The notes: generated by a model not told the origin, from the sequence alone. DNA of 64,000 bases from Bacillus sp. SJS (GCF_000732485.2 NZ_JAQV02000031.1:124001-188000); one strand, 5' to 3'. Shown: positions 14,448 through 25,868, counted from the stretch's first letter. Made by a program: numbers and translations.

Positions 14448-14476
14448 AAGGGAGCCTGCACGATGCAGGCTCCCTT
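14448..14476 (-). terminator. Terminator after tkt
   Basis: 13-bp perfect stem AAGGGAGCCTGCA / TGCAGGCTCCCTT with a 3-nt loop immediately after the tkt stop. Confidence 0.85.
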
Positions 14477-14481
14477 ACTGG

Positions 14482-16491
14482 TTATTTATTTAGCAATGCT
14501 TTAACGCGTGCTACGATATTTTCAGGAGTGAAGCCAAACTCTTTCATAATCGTTTCTCCTGGTGCAGATGCACCGAAACGGTTAATTCCAAGAACGTCAC
14601 CTTCATCACCCGTGTACCTTTCCCATCCAAGCGGAGAAGCCACTTCAATCGCCAAGCGCTTTTTAACATCCTTAGGAAGGACGGATCGCTTGTAATCTTC
14701 AGTTTGTTCTTCAAAACGTTTCCAGGAAGGCATGCTCACAACAGAAGCATCGATTCCCTCTTTAAGAAGCGCTTTTTGGGATTCGACTGCAAGACCCACT
14801 TCAGAACCGGAAGCAAGCAGGATAGCATCCGCCATTTCTTTTTGTGAAGGTGATACAACATAAGCACCTTTCTCCACACCAGTGCCGGACAATTCTGCAG
14901 AGTGCTCGAGCGTCGGAAGATCCTGTCTTGATAATACAAGAGCGGTCGGACTGGTTTTGGATGTTACAGCGAGCTTCCATGCAGCAGCCGTTTCATTTCC
15001 ATCCGCTGGTCTGATCACATCAAGATTCGGCATCGCTCTTAATGAAGCCAGCTGTTCAATCGGTTCATGAGTAGGTCCGTCTTCCCCTACAGCAATGCTG
15101 TCATGAGTGAATACGAATGTTACAGGCAGGTTCATTAAGGAAGCCAGGCGGATAGCAGGACGCATGTAATCGGAGAATACGAAGAACGTTCCTCCAAATA
15201 CTTTTAATCCCCCGTGTAAAGCCATACCGTTTAGTGCCGCACCCATAGCAAATTCTCTTACGCCGAACCAGATATTGCGTCCGCTGTAATTGGCGGCAGT
15301 AAAATCTTCTACGCTTTTGATTGTCGTTTTATTGGATCCGGCTAAGTCCGCTGACCCGCCGAACAGATTAGGAACATTTTTCGCAATGGCATTCAGCACT
15401 TCACCAGAAGACGCTCTGGAAGCAAGTCCTTTTCCTGTCTCATATACAGGAATATCTGCATCCCATCCTTCAGGAAGTTCGCCATTAATTGCGCGTGTAA
15501 GCTCCTCAGCAAGTTCAGGGTACTCATTTTTGTAGCTTTCAAATAGGGCATTCCACTCGTTTTCAGCTTTTTTGCCATCCTCTTTGATTGTTTTCGCAAA
15601 GTGTTCATATACTTCGTCAGGCACATGGAAATCTTTATCGAATGTCCACTTGTAAGCATCTTTAGTGAGCTTTGTTTCTTCTGCTCCAAGGGGTGCCCCG
15701 TGGACGCCTGAAGTACCGGCGCGGTTCGGTGAACCAAATCCGATCGTTGTTTTGACTTCAATCAGGGTTGGCTGATCTTCATTTTGCTTCGCTGCAGCAA
15801 TAGCCCGGCCGATTTCATCTGTATCGTTTCCGTCTTCGACACGGATCACCTGCCAATTCATTGCTTCAAAACGCTGCTGAACATTTTCGCTGAATGAACG
15901 GTCAAGATCGCCATCAAGAGAAATATCGTTTGAATCATAAAGAACAACCAGGCGGCCAAGCTTCAAGTGACCTGCAAAAGAAGCAGCCTCAGATGAGATT
16001 CCTTCCATTAAATCTCCGTCGCCGCAAATCGCAAATGTATGGTGATCGACTACATTAAAAGAGTCTTTATTGTATGTATGTGCTAGGTGACGTTCTGCCA
16101 TAGCCATTCCTACCGCCATTGCTATTCCTTGGCCAAGCGGTCCAGTCGTTGCATCTACACCAGCTGTATGTCCGTATTCAGGATGTCCTGGAGTTTTGCT
16201 TCCCCATTGACGGAAAGATTTCAAATCCTCCATAGAAACATCATAGCCTGAAAGGTGAAGCATGCTGTAAAGAAGCATAGAGCCATGCCCGGCAGAAAGA
16301 ACAAAACGGTCACGGTTGAACCAGTTTGGATTCTCTGGATTTTGTTTCATATAATCTGTCCACAGTTTGTAAGCCATCGGGGCAGATCCCATAGGCATTC
16401 CCGGATGTCCGGAGTTTGCTTTCTCAATTGCATCAATAGATAGAGTCCGGATTGTAGCAATGGACAATGAGTCAATAGTAGATAATGTCAT
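14482..16491 (-). CDS. tkt: Transketolase
   Basis: 669 aa, the full family length. It transfers two-carbon units between sugars in the non-oxidative pentose phosphate pathway using thiamine diphosphate. Visible motifs: substrate His in [10 protein letters not shown], the ThDP signature [13 protein letters not shown] with Asn in DSNDISLDG, and the catalytic central part [15 protein letters not shown]. The C-terminal domain is complete. It stands alone with its own terminator between ynzC and sirA. Confidence 0.98.
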   Translation of the reverse strand: MTLSTIDSLSIATIRTLSIDAIEKANSGHPGMPMGSAPMAYKLWTDYMKQNPENPNWFNRDRFVLSAGHGSMLLYSMLHLSGYDVSMEDLKSFRQWGSKTPGHPEYGHTAGVDATTGPLGQGIAMAVGMAMAERHLAHTYNKDSFNVVDHHTFAICGDGDLMEGISSEAASFAGHLKLGRLVVLYDSNDISLDGDLDRSFSENVQQRFEAMNWQVIRVEDGNDTDEIGRAIAAAKQNEDQPTLIEVKTTIGFGSPNRAGTSGVHGAPLGAEETKLTKDAYKWTFDKDFHVPDEVYEHFAKTIKEDGKKAENEWNALFESYKNEYPELAEELTRAINGELPEGWDADIPVYETGKGLASRASSGEVLNAIAKNVPNLFGGSADLAGSNKTTIKSVEDFTAANYSGRNIWFGVREFAMGAALNGMALHGGLKVFGGTFFVFSDYMRPAIRLASLMNLPVTFVFTHDSIAVGEDGPTHEPIEQLASLRAMPNLDVIRPADGNETAAAWKLAVTSKTSPTALVLSRQDLPTLEHSAELSGTGVEKGAYVVSPSQKEMADAILLASGSEVGLAVESQKALLKEGIDASVVSMPSWKRFEEQTEDYKRSVLPKDVKKRLAIEVASPLGWERYTGDEGDVLGINRFGASAPGETIMKEFGFTPENIVARVKALLNK

Positions 16492-16563
16492 TATAGACCA
16501 TCCTTTCGTTTGAACAATTTACCCTCTTATCATATCCGTCCAGCTCAAATAGTACAACCAATA

Positions 16564-16586
16564 GGCCTGTTTATATTAAACAGGCC
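16564..16586 (-). terminator. Hairpin after ynzC
   Basis: Perfect 10-bp stem GGCCTGTTTA / TAAACAGGCC with a 3-nt loop, 12 nt after ynzC; the T-run is poor. Confidence 0.6.
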
Positions 16587-16598
16587 AGTTTCGAACTT

Positions 16599-16829
16599 TT
16601 AATGAAGTCCTTTATTCTTCTCATTTTTCAATTTTTGAGGGGTTACGTCATTCCCCTCCGGATCGACCACGGTCACATTTTTCAAAGTGTTCTTCATGGA
16701 ACTTCTAAAGGTTTTCAGGTACTCTTCCCGCAAAGCCTTTTGCTCCTGCTGTTCCTGTTCTGTTAACCCTTCAGCTTTGGATTTTTTTGAAAGAGCATTA
16801 ATTCGATCAATTTTTTCTTTAGAAAGCAT
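16599..16829 (-). CDS. ynzC: YnzC family protein (DUF896, UPF0291)
   Basis: 76 aa, helical: [20 protein letters not shown], then [20 protein letters not shown] and [18 protein letters not shown], all conserved family segments. B. subtilis ynzC is SOS-induced within yneA-yneB-ynzC. Here a 265-nt gap and a terminator separate it from yneB, so it is transcribed at least partly by itself. The start at 16829 is set by AAGGAGA. Function unknown. Confidence 0.92.
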   Translation of the reverse strand: MLSKEKIDRINALSKKSKAEGLTEQEQQEQKALREEYLKTFRSSMKNTLKNVTVVDPEGNDVTPQKLKNEKNKGLH

Positions 16830-17072
16830 AATCATTCTCCTTTTTAAGCCTGTATAACTCCTGTACGTTTCGTGATCGAAGACTTTTTCCTATCATTCTG
16901 CTGTTATGAAATTAATATGATGGCTGTTTACTGCTGCAGAATGCCCACCATCCTTAGAAAGGGAAATTTACAGAGCACCTGTCCAAAAAAAACATGTTCT
17001 TATATAATGGGCTTCACTTCGTACGTAACTTACGGATAATGTTAGATAGTGCAATCGTACAAAAAAGAGCAA

Positions 17073-18083
<1,011 letters not shown>

Positions 18084-18095
18084 GTTAACCCCTCC

Positions 18096-18176
18096 AGAAT
18101 GTTTGTTCGCTTTTTGATATTTTTATTATAATACGAACAAACGTTTTGGGTCAAGCGTTTTTCGAACTTATGTTTG
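18096..18176. promoter_or_regulatory. Three LexA boxes between yneA and lexA
   Basis: Three 14-nt sites resemble CGAAC-N4-GTTCG: CGAACAAACGTTTT (18134-18147), CGAACTTATGTTTG (18163-18176) and, read on the minus strand, CGAACAAACATTCT (18096-18109). They cover both divergent promoters and so allow LexA autoregulation and yneA repression. Confidence 0.85.
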
Positions 18177-18202
18177 TATTTTCAGGTAAATGATGCTATA
18201 AT
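18174..18202 (+). promoter_or_regulatory. lexA promoter
   Basis: TTGTAT (18174-18179), 17-nt spacer, TATAAT (18197-18202). The -35 overlaps the end of the third LexA box. Confidence 0.7.
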
Positions 18203-18234
18203 CACTATAAATTACTTACTCTGAGGTGCTAAGG

Positions 18235-18858
18235 ATGAGCAAACTATCAAAAAGGCAACAGGACATTCTTGAATTTATTAAACAGGAAGTCAAAAGCAAA
18301 GGGTATCCGCCTTCCGTCCGTGAAATTGGCCTTGCTGTCGGTCTGGCATCCAGCTCTACCGTACATGGCCATCTTGCCAGACTTGAAAACAAAGGCCTTA
18401 TACGCCGAGATCCTACAAAGCCAAGGGCTATCGAAATTTTAAATGAAGATCTTGGAATGGAAATTCCGAGAAACGAAGTGATTAACGTTCCGATTATCGG
18501 GAAGGTTACGGCAGGGCTGCCGATTACTGCTGTGGAAAATATTGAAGAATACTTTCCGCTCCCTGAACGGCTTGCTTCACCTGATGACCAGGTTTTTATG
18601 CTTGAGATTGTCGGGAACAGTATGATTGAAGCGGGAATATTAGACGGAGACCTTGTTGTAGTAAGACAGCAGCAATCCGCTAATAACGGTGATATTGTCG
18701 TTGCCATGACCGAGGATGATGAAGCCACAGTAAAACGCTTTTTTAAAGAAAAAGATTATATCAGGCTGCAGCCGGAAAACTCATCAATGGAACCCATTAT
18801 TTTAAGGAACGTGTCCATACTTGGCAAAGTGATTGGAGTATACCGTACAGTGCATTAA
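18235..18858 (+). CDS. lexA: SOS repressor LexA
   Basis: 207 aa. N-terminal winged helix ([20 protein letters not shown], recognition part [13 protein letters not shown]) and C-terminal S24 peptidase domain. The self-cleavage Ala-Gly is in [11 protein letters not shown] (about residues 92-93), the nucleophile Ser in [10 protein letters not shown] (about 129), the catalytic Lys in ATVKRFF (about 167). GAGGTG precedes the ATG at 18235. It represses SOS genes; in this window yneAB, recA and itself have matching boxes. Confidence 0.97.
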   Translation: MSKLSKRQQDILEFIKQEVKSKGYPPSVREIGLAVGLASSSTVHGHLARLENKGLIRRDPTKPRAIEILNEDLGMEIPRNEVINVPIIGKVTAGLPITAVENIEEYFPLPERLASPDDQVFMLEIVGNSMIEAGILDGDLVVVRQQQSANNGDIVVAMTEDDEATVKRFFKEKDYIRLQPENSSMEPIILRNVSILGKVIGVYRTVH

Positions 18859-18860
18859 CG

Positions 18861-18888
18861 AGCTTGTTCAACTGGACAAGCTTTTTTT
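18861..18888 (+). terminator. Terminator after lexA
   Basis: AGCTTGTTC-aact-GGACAAGCT stem followed by seven T. Confidence 0.85.
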
Positions 18889-18958
18889 CATTCAGATTAT
18901 AATGATAGAATAAAGGCTGTATAATGTGCTATACAATCAGCATCTGGAGGAACCATTT

Positions 18959-20392
18959 ATGTCCGACAATCAAAAGGAGCTTCAATTAGATGAAGCCAGC
19001 AGTCAATTTATTTTTCCCTTCTCTTTAAAACATACAAATGTGATGAAGATCCAGCAGCAGCTGGAGAATAGCGGTTACCGCTTCTTCCATCTGGACGCAA
19101 AAGAAACAGAAAATGCATATTACGGTCCCGGGCAGTCCGTTTCCCATGATAATATGGACCAATACTTTTTGCCGTTTATTGAAAACCTGTTATTTGTTCA
19201 TGAGCCGGCAAAAGAATCGCTCAGCCGGTTTTCAAAGTCTGTTCAATCACCAATCCGGTTATTATTCGGTGAGGATCAGCGTTCATATGAAGCAGAAGTC
19301 CTTTCTGCTGATATTTTTATCTGCCCTTTTGAAATTGGTATGATCTCGATTCGGACCCGGTTTACTCAGTCTCCCCTAAAGCTTTCTGAAGTGATGGACT
19401 TTCAAAATCAGTTCCGTGTTCTGGATCCAAAGCTTGTTGAAAAGAAAAATCTTAGGGTCATGACTAAAAATTCATCCTATGACAGCATTCAGGATTACAT
19501 ATTTAAAGAAGTCGCACCCGGCATTGTCCCTTTTATCGAAACAGGAGTGAACAAGTCCTCTTATTTCGGGAGTCTTCCGTATTTCGTGGATGAAAGAATG
19601 TATATTGTCAGTACGCTGGTCACACGTGAGAATCACGTGACAAATGAACATCTCTTCCGATCGGGGCAGGTAAATGGTTATGATTCAAAAGGAAATCCGT
19701 TTATTTCCGCTAATAACCCAGAGTACATAGATCATTACGCAAAGACCCACACTTACAGCAGGTGGGCTCCTCAGACAAACTATGTAATCAGCGATCATGC
19801 CTTTACATGCCTTACCCAGCAGGGCGAACATGTACCCATAATTAAGTCTGAAATGTTTGGCCAGCATTATTACAACTTGCTCCTTCACTTCTTTTACAAA
19901 ATGGTTCTGCTTAAACTTTCCTATCAATACTCGCTGCTGTACAGACGGAATAAAACGAATGAGATTGAACAGCTAATTCAAACGATTACCGAGTTTTCCG
20001 GCAAATATCATTTTAAGGAAATAAGCAGCCGCACAGAAGGACAGGAATTGGCTTTCTTAATGAATAATGTGTTTCATATTTCGACCTTATATGACGAAGT
20101 AAAAAAAACGCTCGACAGCTTGTTCAGAAACCAGGAGAAAATTTCAGCTAAACGAAATAATTATTTATTGTTCATTTTAACGACATACACGGTTATTTCC
20201 GGAATTTATGGGATGAATCTTGTGATAGAGGACTGGAAAGGAAAAATCGATTGGAGATTGATGACTCAATACTCGGTTTTTGAGTATATTGCGTTTGGAG
20301 TAGCCATTAGCGGAATCCTAATGGGAATTGGCTTGGGTGCAGGAGCGATTTTCAGTCTTGGCAGAAACTTTTTTAACCGCAAAAAACGATGA
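18959..20392 (+). CDS. Divergent CorA-like membrane protein
   Basis: 477 aa, a large soluble N-terminal domain (about 395 residues) with two C-terminal transmembrane segments. The first ends in SGIYGMN (about residues 421-427) and the second is FGVAISGILMGIGLGAGAIF before a basic tail FNRKKR. The YGMN motif between two terminal helices is the hallmark of CorA/Mrs2 magnesium channels, preceded as usual by a long helical stalk (LYDEVKKTLDSLFRNQEKI). The N-terminal domain does not look like ordinary CorA and the protein is longer than typical CorA (about 316 aa). GGAGG lies 6 nt before the ATG; TATAAT at 18920 may be its -10. Channel function is inference. Confidence 0.65.
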   Translation: MSDNQKELQLDEASSQFIFPFSLKHTNVMKIQQQLENSGYRFFHLDAKETENAYYGPGQSVSHDNMDQYFLPFIENLLFVHEPAKESLSRFSKSVQSPIRLLFGEDQRSYEAEVLSADIFICPFEIGMISIRTRFTQSPLKLSEVMDFQNQFRVLDPKLVEKKNLRVMTKNSSYDSIQDYIFKEVAPGIVPFIETGVNKSSYFGSLPYFVDERMYIVSTLVTRENHVTNEHLFRSGQVNGYDSKGNPFISANNPEYIDHYAKTHTYSRWAPQTNYVISDHAFTCLTQQGEHVPIIKSEMFGQHYYNLLLHFFYKMVLLKLSYQYSLLYRRNKTNEIEQLIQTITEFSGKYHFKEISSRTEGQELAFLMNNVFHISTLYDEVKKTLDSLFRNQEKISAKRNNYLLFILTTYTVISGIYGMNLVIEDWKGKIDWRLMTQYSVFEYIAFGVAISGILMGIGLGAGAIFSLGRNFFNRKKR

Positions 20393-20417
20393 CTCCAATC
20401 CCGGGGTCATCGTTTTT
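20381..20417. terminator. Bidirectional terminator between the CorA-like gene and cysI
   Basis: AAAAACGATGACtCC ... GGGGTCATCGTTTTT stem between convergent genes. Confidence 0.85.
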
Positions 20418-20428
20418 CTGTTTTCTTC

Positions 20429-22141
20429 TCAATTGTGAAAGTTTGTTCCATCTGTTGTTGCAGAAATAATTCCCGCACGGACAACATAATCTCCGAAGTG
20501 TTCCCCATCTTCCCGTTCTTTGGCATAACGAGGCAAGATCTCACGAAGATCATTCAGTATTTCTTCTTCTCCAATGTTTTCTTTGTACATTTTGCTTAAG
20601 CGGCTGCCATCGAAGGCTGCTCCAAGATACATATTATATTTCCCCGGAGCTTTGCCAATAAATCCAATCTCCCCGAGGGCATGCCTGGCACAGCCGTTCG
20701 GGCAGCCAGTCATGCGGATTGTTATTTCTTCATTGCGCAAACCGTTTTCATCAACAATCCGCTCAATTTTATCGATTAAGACCGGCAAATAGCGCTCCGC
20801 TTCCGCCATTGCAAGGCCGCATGTAGGCAGGGCCACACACGCCATTGAACTTCGACGGAGTGCGGAATAATGCTTGCCGTCCGTTAAACCGTATTCGGCT
20901 ATTAACTGATCGATTTGCTTTTTCATCTTTTGCGGAACATTTGCAATGATTACGTTTTGGTTAGCGGTTAGCCTAAAGTCTCCTGAATGCACTTTCGCAA
21001 TTTCACGAAGGCCAGTCATAAGCTTATAATCTTCGAAATCGGCTACACGCCCGCCTTCTACAAACAGAGTATAGTGCCATTTGCCCTTGACCCCTTTTAC
21101 CCATCCGTAGCGGTCGCCGTTGTGATCAAAATGGTAAGGTTTTGCATCCTGCAGGGTCCAGCCCAATCGGTTCTCTAGTTCTTCTTTCACTGCTTCAAGT
21201 CCAAGACGGTCTACCGTGTACTTAAAGCGGGCATTTTTCCGTTCTGAGCGATTTCCATAATCCCGCTGGATCGTGATAATTTTTTCAGCCAGCTCTACTA
21301 TTTGATCAGGTGTGCAGAAGCCAATTGTTTTTCCCAGCTGAGGATAGGTTTCTTTATCGCCATGGGACATTCCCATCCCTCCGCCAATCAGGACATTGAA
21401 TCCAAGAAGCTTCTCCTCTTCAACAATCGCGACAAACCCCAGATCCTGTGAATACACATCGATATCATTGGACGGCGGAACCGCAATTCCGATTTTAAAT
21501 TTACGGGGCAGATAAAGAGGACCATACATTGGTTCAGCTTCTTCTGCCGTGCCCGCTACCTTCTCTTCATCAAGCCAAAGCTCATGATACGCTCGTGTAC
21601 GTGGAAGGAGATGTTCACTTAATTTTTTGGACCATTCGTAAACCTCTGTATGAATCTCAGATTGTTCAGGATTCGGATTGCACATGACATTCCGGTTTAC
21701 ATCACCGCAAGCAGCAATCGTATCCATCAGAAATGCATGGATATCCTGAATCGTTTTTTTCATATTCCATTTTAATACTCCGTGCATTTGAAAGGTCATG
21801 CGCGTGGTCAGCTTCAAAGTGCCATTGCCGTTCCTTTGAGCCAGGTCGTCCATGACAAGCCACTGAGCGGGAGTAGCAACTCCGCCCGGCAGACGGACAC
21901 GGAGCATAAATTGATAGGCCGGCTCCAATTTCTGTTTTTGGCGTTCATTGCGGAGATCCCTGTCATCCTGCAGGTAGCTGCCGTGAAATTTCATTAAGCG
22001 GTTATCATCATCCGAAATTCCTGCACTGATCGGTTCAAGCATTGATTCCGCAAGGGTTCCGCGCAAATAGTTGCTATCATCCTTAATACGCTCCACATCG
22101 CTCGGAGTTCCTTCCGGTGCTTTTAATATTCGATTGCCCAT
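20429..22141 (-). CDS. cysI: Sulfite reductase [NADPH] hemoprotein beta-component
   Basis: 570 aa, full length. It reduces sulfite to sulfide with six electrons using siroheme and a 4Fe-4S cluster; the cluster cysteines are in CVALPTCGL (about residues 429-435) and GCPNGCARH (about 480). Repeated NiR/SiR ferredoxin-like domains are present (for example [11 protein letters not shown]). The start at 22141 follows AAGGAG. The start lies 16 nt after the cysJ stop, one operon. Confidence 0.96.
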   Translation of the reverse strand: MGNRILKAPEGTPSDVERIKDDSNYLRGTLAESMLEPISAGISDDDNRLMKFHGSYLQDDRDLRNERQKQKLEPAYQFMLRVRLPGGVATPAQWLVMDDLAQRNGNGTLKLTTRMTFQMHGVLKWNMKKTIQDIHAFLMDTIAACGDVNRNVMCNPNPEQSEIHTEVYEWSKKLSEHLLPRTRAYHELWLDEEKVAGTAEEAEPMYGPLYLPRKFKIGIAVPPSNDIDVYSQDLGFVAIVEEEKLLGFNVLIGGGMGMSHGDKETYPQLGKTIGFCTPDQIVELAEKIITIQRDYGNRSERKNARFKYTVDRLGLEAVKEELENRLGWTLQDAKPYHFDHNGDRYGWVKGVKGKWHYTLFVEGGRVADFEDYKLMTGLREIAKVHSGDFRLTANQNVIIANVPQKMKKQIDQLIAEYGLTDGKHYSALRRSSMACVALPTCGLAMAEAERYLPVLIDKIERIVDENGLRNEEITIRMTGCPNGCARHALGEIGFIGKAPGKYNMYLGAAFDGSRLSKMYKENIGEEEILNDLREILPRYAKEREDGEHFGDYVVRAGIISATTDGTNFHN

Positions 22142-22157
22142 GTGAAAAACTCCTTTC

Positions 22158-23969
22158 CTAATAAACATCCCGCTGATATCTTTTATCCTGCTGCATTTGA
22201 GCCAAATACTCTTCTGCTTTTTCCTGACTCAAACCGCCTTCCTTTTGAATGATTTCCAGTAGTGCATTATGGACATCATGCGCCATATTCCTTTCATCAC
22301 CGCAAACATAAACAGCAGCACCTTCCTGCAGCCAATTGAACAGTTCCCGGCTCCGCTCAAGCATACGGTGCTGAACATACACTTTTTCCTTTGTGTCTCT
22401 TGAAAATGCCACATCCATTTTTGTTAATAGACCATCTTTCATCCATTTTTGCCACTCTGTCTGGTAAAGGAAGTCTGTTACAAAATGCTGATCTCCAAAG
22501 AAAAGCCATGATTTCCCTTCTGCTTCTTTCTCTTCCCGCTCCTGCATAAACGATCGGAATGGGGCAATTCCTGTCCCTGGACCTACCATAATGATCGGTG
22601 TTTCGGGATTGGCGGGCAGCTTAAAGTTTTGATTGGGCTGGATATATACCGGCAAGCTGTCTCCCGGCTGAAGCCTTTCCGCACAAAGAATGGAGCATAC
22701 TCCGTTTCGTGCGCGTCCATGAGACTCATAGCGCACAGCCCCGATTGTTACGTGAACCTCATCCGGGTTGGCCGCCAAGCTGCTTGCAATAGAATAAAGT
22801 CGTGCAGGAATTTTTCGAAGGACGGAGAGAATCTCTTGTGCCGGAACAGCCCACGGTCCAAAATCACGCAGCAGATCCAGCAAATCACGTCCTGTAAGGT
22901 ACTCTTTTAGTTCCGCTTCCCGGCCAGGTGAAAGCAGTTCTTTTAAATCCTGACATCCTGTAATTTGTGCAGCTTGCTCAAGCAGCGGCTTCGTTAGGAC
23001 GGTTATTTCATAGAAAGAAGTGAGCGCATCCTTTAATGAACGCACATCCCCCTGTTTGTTTACTGTAACCATTTCATCCGGTGCCCAGTTCATTTCGCTG
23101 ATAATCAAATCTGCCAGAGCAGGATCATTATTAGGGTAAATCCCAAGACTGTCCCCCGGTTCAAAGGAAAGACCGGAGCCCTCGAGTGATAATTCAATGT
23201 GCGTCGTTTCCTTATTGGACCCCCGTCCGTTTAAATTTATACTTTCAAGAATTTCCGCATGAAATGGATTCGTTCTTGAATAATTCGTTACTGCAGCCGG
23301 TGTAGCAGCTGAAGAATCCGGCACTGAGGCATCACTTCCCTGCAATCCTAAAAGACCATTAATGACCCCTTCCAGCCATTCAGCTGCAGGCTCATCATAA
23401 TCCAGATCGCAGTCCACTCTTGGATGCAGTCTTTTGCCGCCCAGCTCTTCCAGCTTGCTGTCAAATTCCTTTCCTGTCTGGCAAAAGAATTCGTAAGAAC
23501 TGTCACCCAGGGATAGAACGGAATAGTTCAAATCCTCAAGCTTCGGTGCGCGTTTCCCATGAAGAAATTCATGGAGTGACAGCGCATTATCCGGCGGATC
23601 GCCTTCACCATGTGTGCTGACCACAATCAGAAGGTTTTGAATTTTTTTTAGCTGATTTGGTTTGAAATCGTTCATGGAAGCTACGGTTACTTCAAAACCC
23701 TTCTCCTTTAAGGTCTTGCCCCCCGCTTGCGCCAATCCCTGCGCATTCCCCGTCTGGGATCCATAAAGGATGGTCACGTTTTTGGAGATGGTCTGGACAG
23801 CAGCCTGAGCTGGAACTTCAGCTGCAGCAGCCCCTGGAGTACTGGCAGCTGAAGCCGCAAGATAGCCTGAAATCCAGTTTTTTTGTGAATCAGTTAATGT
23901 TGGCAATAGCTGGTTCAGGAGATCTGCCTGCTTTTGATCAAAAGGGCTGTTTGTTACTTGAATATGCAA
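22158..23969 (-). CDS. cysJ: Sulfite reductase [NADPH] flavoprotein alpha-component
   Basis: 603 aa. Flavodoxin domain with FMN loop [12 protein letters not shown] and [12 protein letters not shown], then FAD-binding ferredoxin reductase domain (RLYSIASS) and NADPH domain ([20 protein letters not shown]-terminal DKRYQRDVY). It passes NADPH electrons to CysI for sulfate assimilation. A TTG start at 23969 ([10 protein letters not shown]) is preferred: GAGGTGGG is at correct distance and the N-terminus then aligns with B. subtilis CysJ; the GTG at 23978 lies inside that ribosome site. Confidence 0.95.
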   Translation of the reverse strand: MHIQVTNSPFDQKQADLLNQLLPTLTDSQKNWISGYLAASAASTPGAAAAEVPAQAAVQTISKNVTILYGSQTGNAQGLAQAGGKTLKEKGFEVTVASMNDFKPNQLKKIQNLLIVVSTHGEGDPPDNALSLHEFLHGKRAPKLEDLNYSVLSLGDSSYEFFCQTGKEFDSKLEELGGKRLHPRVDCDLDYDEPAAEWLEGVINGLLGLQGSDASVPDSSAATPAAVTNYSRTNPFHAEILESINLNGRGSNKETTHIELSLEGSGLSFEPGDSLGIYPNNDPALADLIISEMNWAPDEMVTVNKQGDVRSLKDALTSFYEITVLTKPLLEQAAQITGCQDLKELLSPGREAELKEYLTGRDLLDLLRDFGPWAVPAQEILSVLRKIPARLYSIASSLAANPDEVHVTIGAVRYESHGRARNGVCSILCAERLQPGDSLPVYIQPNQNFKLPANPETPIIMVGPGTGIAPFRSFMQEREEKEAEGKSWLFFGDQHFVTDFLYQTEWQKWMKDGLLTKMDVAFSRDTKEKVYVQHRMLERSRELFNWLQEGAAVYVCGDERNMAHDVHNALLEIIQKEGGLSQEKAEEYLAQMQQDKRYQRDVY

Positions 23970-24224
23970 TGAACCCACCTCATCATTTCATCATATTTCG
24001 ATTATACCTATGTATTAAGTCGGTTTTTCACTTAAAATAAACCAGCACGCTTTTTACCTTGGTTAGCAGTATAAATATCTTATCTAATTTTACAGAAAAT
24101 TAGAGCATTAGTAAAATATTTTTAAATAATCGGAGTTATTAATATTGTTAATAGTAAAAGTTCTATTCCTCTCGTCTAATTGAACCATCCTTTTTCAACA
24201 ATTAGAACGGTAATTGCAGCAATC
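23970..24224. other. AT-rich upstream region of cysJI
   Basis: 255 nt of AT-rich DNA. On the minus strand TATAAT at 24001-24006 is a probable -10 for cysJI; the -35 is poor, as expected for an activated promoter. No operator such as a CymR box could be fixed by eye. Confidence 0.45.
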
Positions 24225-24261
24225 AAAAACCCCTCACAGCATTATGCCGTAAGGGGTTTTT
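24225..24261 (-). terminator. Terminator after the monooxygenase gene
   Basis: AAAAACCCCTcAC ... GTaAGGGGTTTTT stem, 8 nt after the stop; symmetric. Confidence 0.85.
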
Positions 24262-24268
24262 GAGTAAA

Positions 24269-24565
24269 TTAGCGCTGAAGAAGGCTTCCTTCATAGCTTT
24301 TTACATCAAGTGGTGCCGTTAAAAACTCTTTTGCTTTCCCTACAAACCCAACAAAATGGGCACTTTCTCCATGGGTTTTCACAGCAGCCATATCTTCCCA
24401 GACTTCTACCATTGTATAAGCGTGCTCCTGATCCAGATTTTTCATCAGACGATAAGAGATGCATCCATTTTCTGCCTGTGAAGCTTTCACCAATGTTTCA
24501 ATTTCTTCAAGAAAAGCCGCTTCTTTATCCGGTCTAACTTGAAATCCTGCATGTGTAATAATCAT
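24269..24565 (-). CDS. Putative quinol monooxygenase, ABM domain
   Basis: 98 aa, one antibiotic-biosynthesis-monooxygenase (dimeric ferredoxin-like) domain: AGFQVRPDKEAAFLEEIETL, NGCISYRLMKN, and the family motif VEVWEDMAAVKTHGESAHF. Related proteins such as YgiN oxidise quinols or, as IsdG, degrade heme. The neighbours (nitroreductase, MarR regulator) favour a quinone/electrophile detoxification role. 46 nt downstream of the nitroreductase gene, same operon. Confidence 0.8.
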   Translation of the reverse strand: MIITHAGFQVRPDKEAAFLEEIETLVKASQAENGCISYRLMKNLDQEHAYTMVEVWEDMAAVKTHGESAHFVGFVGKAKEFLTAPLDVKSYEGSLLQR

Positions 24566-24611
24566 TTTTTTTTCCTCTTTTCATTTAATTTTTTCTAAGC
24601 AAGAATGGCGG

Positions 24612-25241
24612 TTATCTCCACTCCGTGATCTTTTCAATCGGTAAACGCACTGATTGGTAGCCCTGATCTGCCGCTTTCCCAATGGAAAGAAGCATAACTG
24701 GATAGTAACGCTCTTTATCCATTCCGAATACATCGGCAATTTGATCCTTTTCATAACCGCCGATTGGATTCGTATCGTAGCCGTGTGCACGTGCAGCAAG
24801 CATCAGCTGCATTGAAACAAGGCCGGCATCAATCAAATTCATTTCCTTTAGTGATTCAAACGAGCTTGCTTCAAAAAACCCTTTAATCTGCGCTACTTGT
24901 CTGTCTCTCACCTCAGCAGGCATATGTCCCTCAGCTACTGCTTTATCGTAAATTTCATCCATATATTCATCACTCTTCATATCAGCGAAAACAGCGATCA
25001 TTGCAGCAGATGTCTCGGTTTGCACCTGATTAAACTTCGCTAGCGGAGCAAGCTTCTTCTTGCCTTCTTCTGAATCAATGACCATAAAACGCCATGGCTG
25101 CATATTTACAGATGATGGAGCGAGCGTTGCTTCTGTCAGAATCTCCGTCATTTCCTCCCGGCTGATTTTCACTGATGGATCGTAATTGCGAATGGAACGG
25201 CGTCCGGTGATAATTTCTTTAAAATCGTTCATTTTAGTCAT
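24612..25241 (-). CDS. Nitroreductase family NAD(P)H oxidoreductase
   Basis: 209 aa, an FMN-dependent nitroreductase fold: RRSIRNYDPSVKISREEM (FMN phosphate contacts), APSSVNMQPWRFMVI, and the C-terminal IGKAADQGYQSVRLPIEKIT. Such flavoproteins reduce quinones and nitroaromatics with NAD(P)H. It resembles B. subtilis YdgI, which is also paired with a MarR gene (ydgJ). AAGGAGA precedes the ATG. Middle gene of a MarR-nitroreductase-monooxygenase operon. Confidence 0.9.
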   Translation of the reverse strand: MTKMNDFKEIITGRRSIRNYDPSVKISREEMTEILTEATLAPSSVNMQPWRFMVIDSEEGKKKLAPLAKFNQVQTETSAAMIAVFADMKSDEYMDEIYDKAVAEGHMPAEVRDRQVAQIKGFFEASSFESLKEMNLIDAGLVSMQLMLAARAHGYDTNPIGGYEKDQIADVFGMDKERYYPVMLLSIGKAADQGYQSVRLPIEKITEWR

Positions 25242-25284
25242 GATTTATTTCTCCTTTATGAGGGGTCTAGTTGATTTTCATTCA

Positions 25285-25725
25285 TTAGTATTTCATATTC
25301 TCTACATTTTCTTGAATCCGGGTAAGCATTTCTAAAAGAAGCGTTCGTTCCTCCGTATTAAAACCATGTAAGACATCCGAAACAAACCGCTGTTTTTCTT
25401 CTTTATATGCGGCGATTTTCCCGCGCCCTTCTTCGGTCAGGCGTACATATGTGAAACGATTGTCTTCAGGATTTTTCCGGCGGATGATCGTACCCTTTTC
25501 TTCAAGCTGCTTCAAATGCCTGGTTACAGCAGCATTGTCTATATTTACTTTTTTTTGCAGTGTGCTCTGATTAATTTCCTCTGTTTCATACAGTTTTAGC
25601 AAAAGCTCCAATCGGGACTGGCTGACTCCTGTACATGCTTCGAATTTCGGATTTGTCCGTTTGTTGATTTCATATAATCGGAAAACAATCTCTTCATCTT
25701 GGGCTCGCAAGTTGGACAAACGCAT
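25285..25725 (-). CDS. MarR family transcriptional regulator
   Basis: 146 aa winged helix protein: the recognition region is NIDNAAVTRHLKQLEEKGTI and the wing RRKNPEDNRFTYVRLTEEG, with long terminal helices for dimerisation. A Cys at CTGVSQSR could be a redox switch, as in MarR regulators that sense quinones, but this is inference. AGGAGGGGG lies upstream of the ATG at 25725. It heads the operon and has repeated TTGA-N4-TCAA palindromes upstream, so autoregulation is likely. YdgJ-like. Confidence 0.9.
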   Translation of the reverse strand: MRLSNLRAQDEEIVFRLYEINKRTNPKFEACTGVSQSRLELLLKLYETEEINQSTLQKKVNIDNAAVTRHLKQLEEKGTIIRRKNPEDNRFTYVRLTEEGRGKIAAYKEEKQRFVSDVLHGFNTEERTLLLEMLTRIQENVENMKY

Positions 25726-25752
25726 CCCCCTCCTTTCACGCAATGAATATAA

Positions 25753-25764
25753 TTGACCTATCAA
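25753..25764 (-). promoter_or_regulatory. Proximal MarR operator candidate
   Basis: TTGACCTATCAA, minus strand TTGATAGGTCAA, fits TTGATA-NN-TCAA; 27 nt upstream of the MarR start codon. Adjacent AAATAT-N6-ATATTT (25763-25780) adds dyad symmetry. Confidence 0.55.
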
Positions 25765-25841
25765 ATATAAGATGATATTTATAATGAAGTCAAGAAATTA
25801 ACCTGGCCATATTTAACTCACTATTGTGGTGAAACTTATAA

Positions 25842-25868
25842 TTGATAAGTCAACTATTGAGCTATCAA
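25842..25868 (-). promoter_or_regulatory. Distal double MarR operator candidate
   Basis: TTGATAAGTCAA and TTGAGCTATCAA face each other with 3 nt between (10 of 12 positions symmetric); both match the proximal site. Confidence 0.6.
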
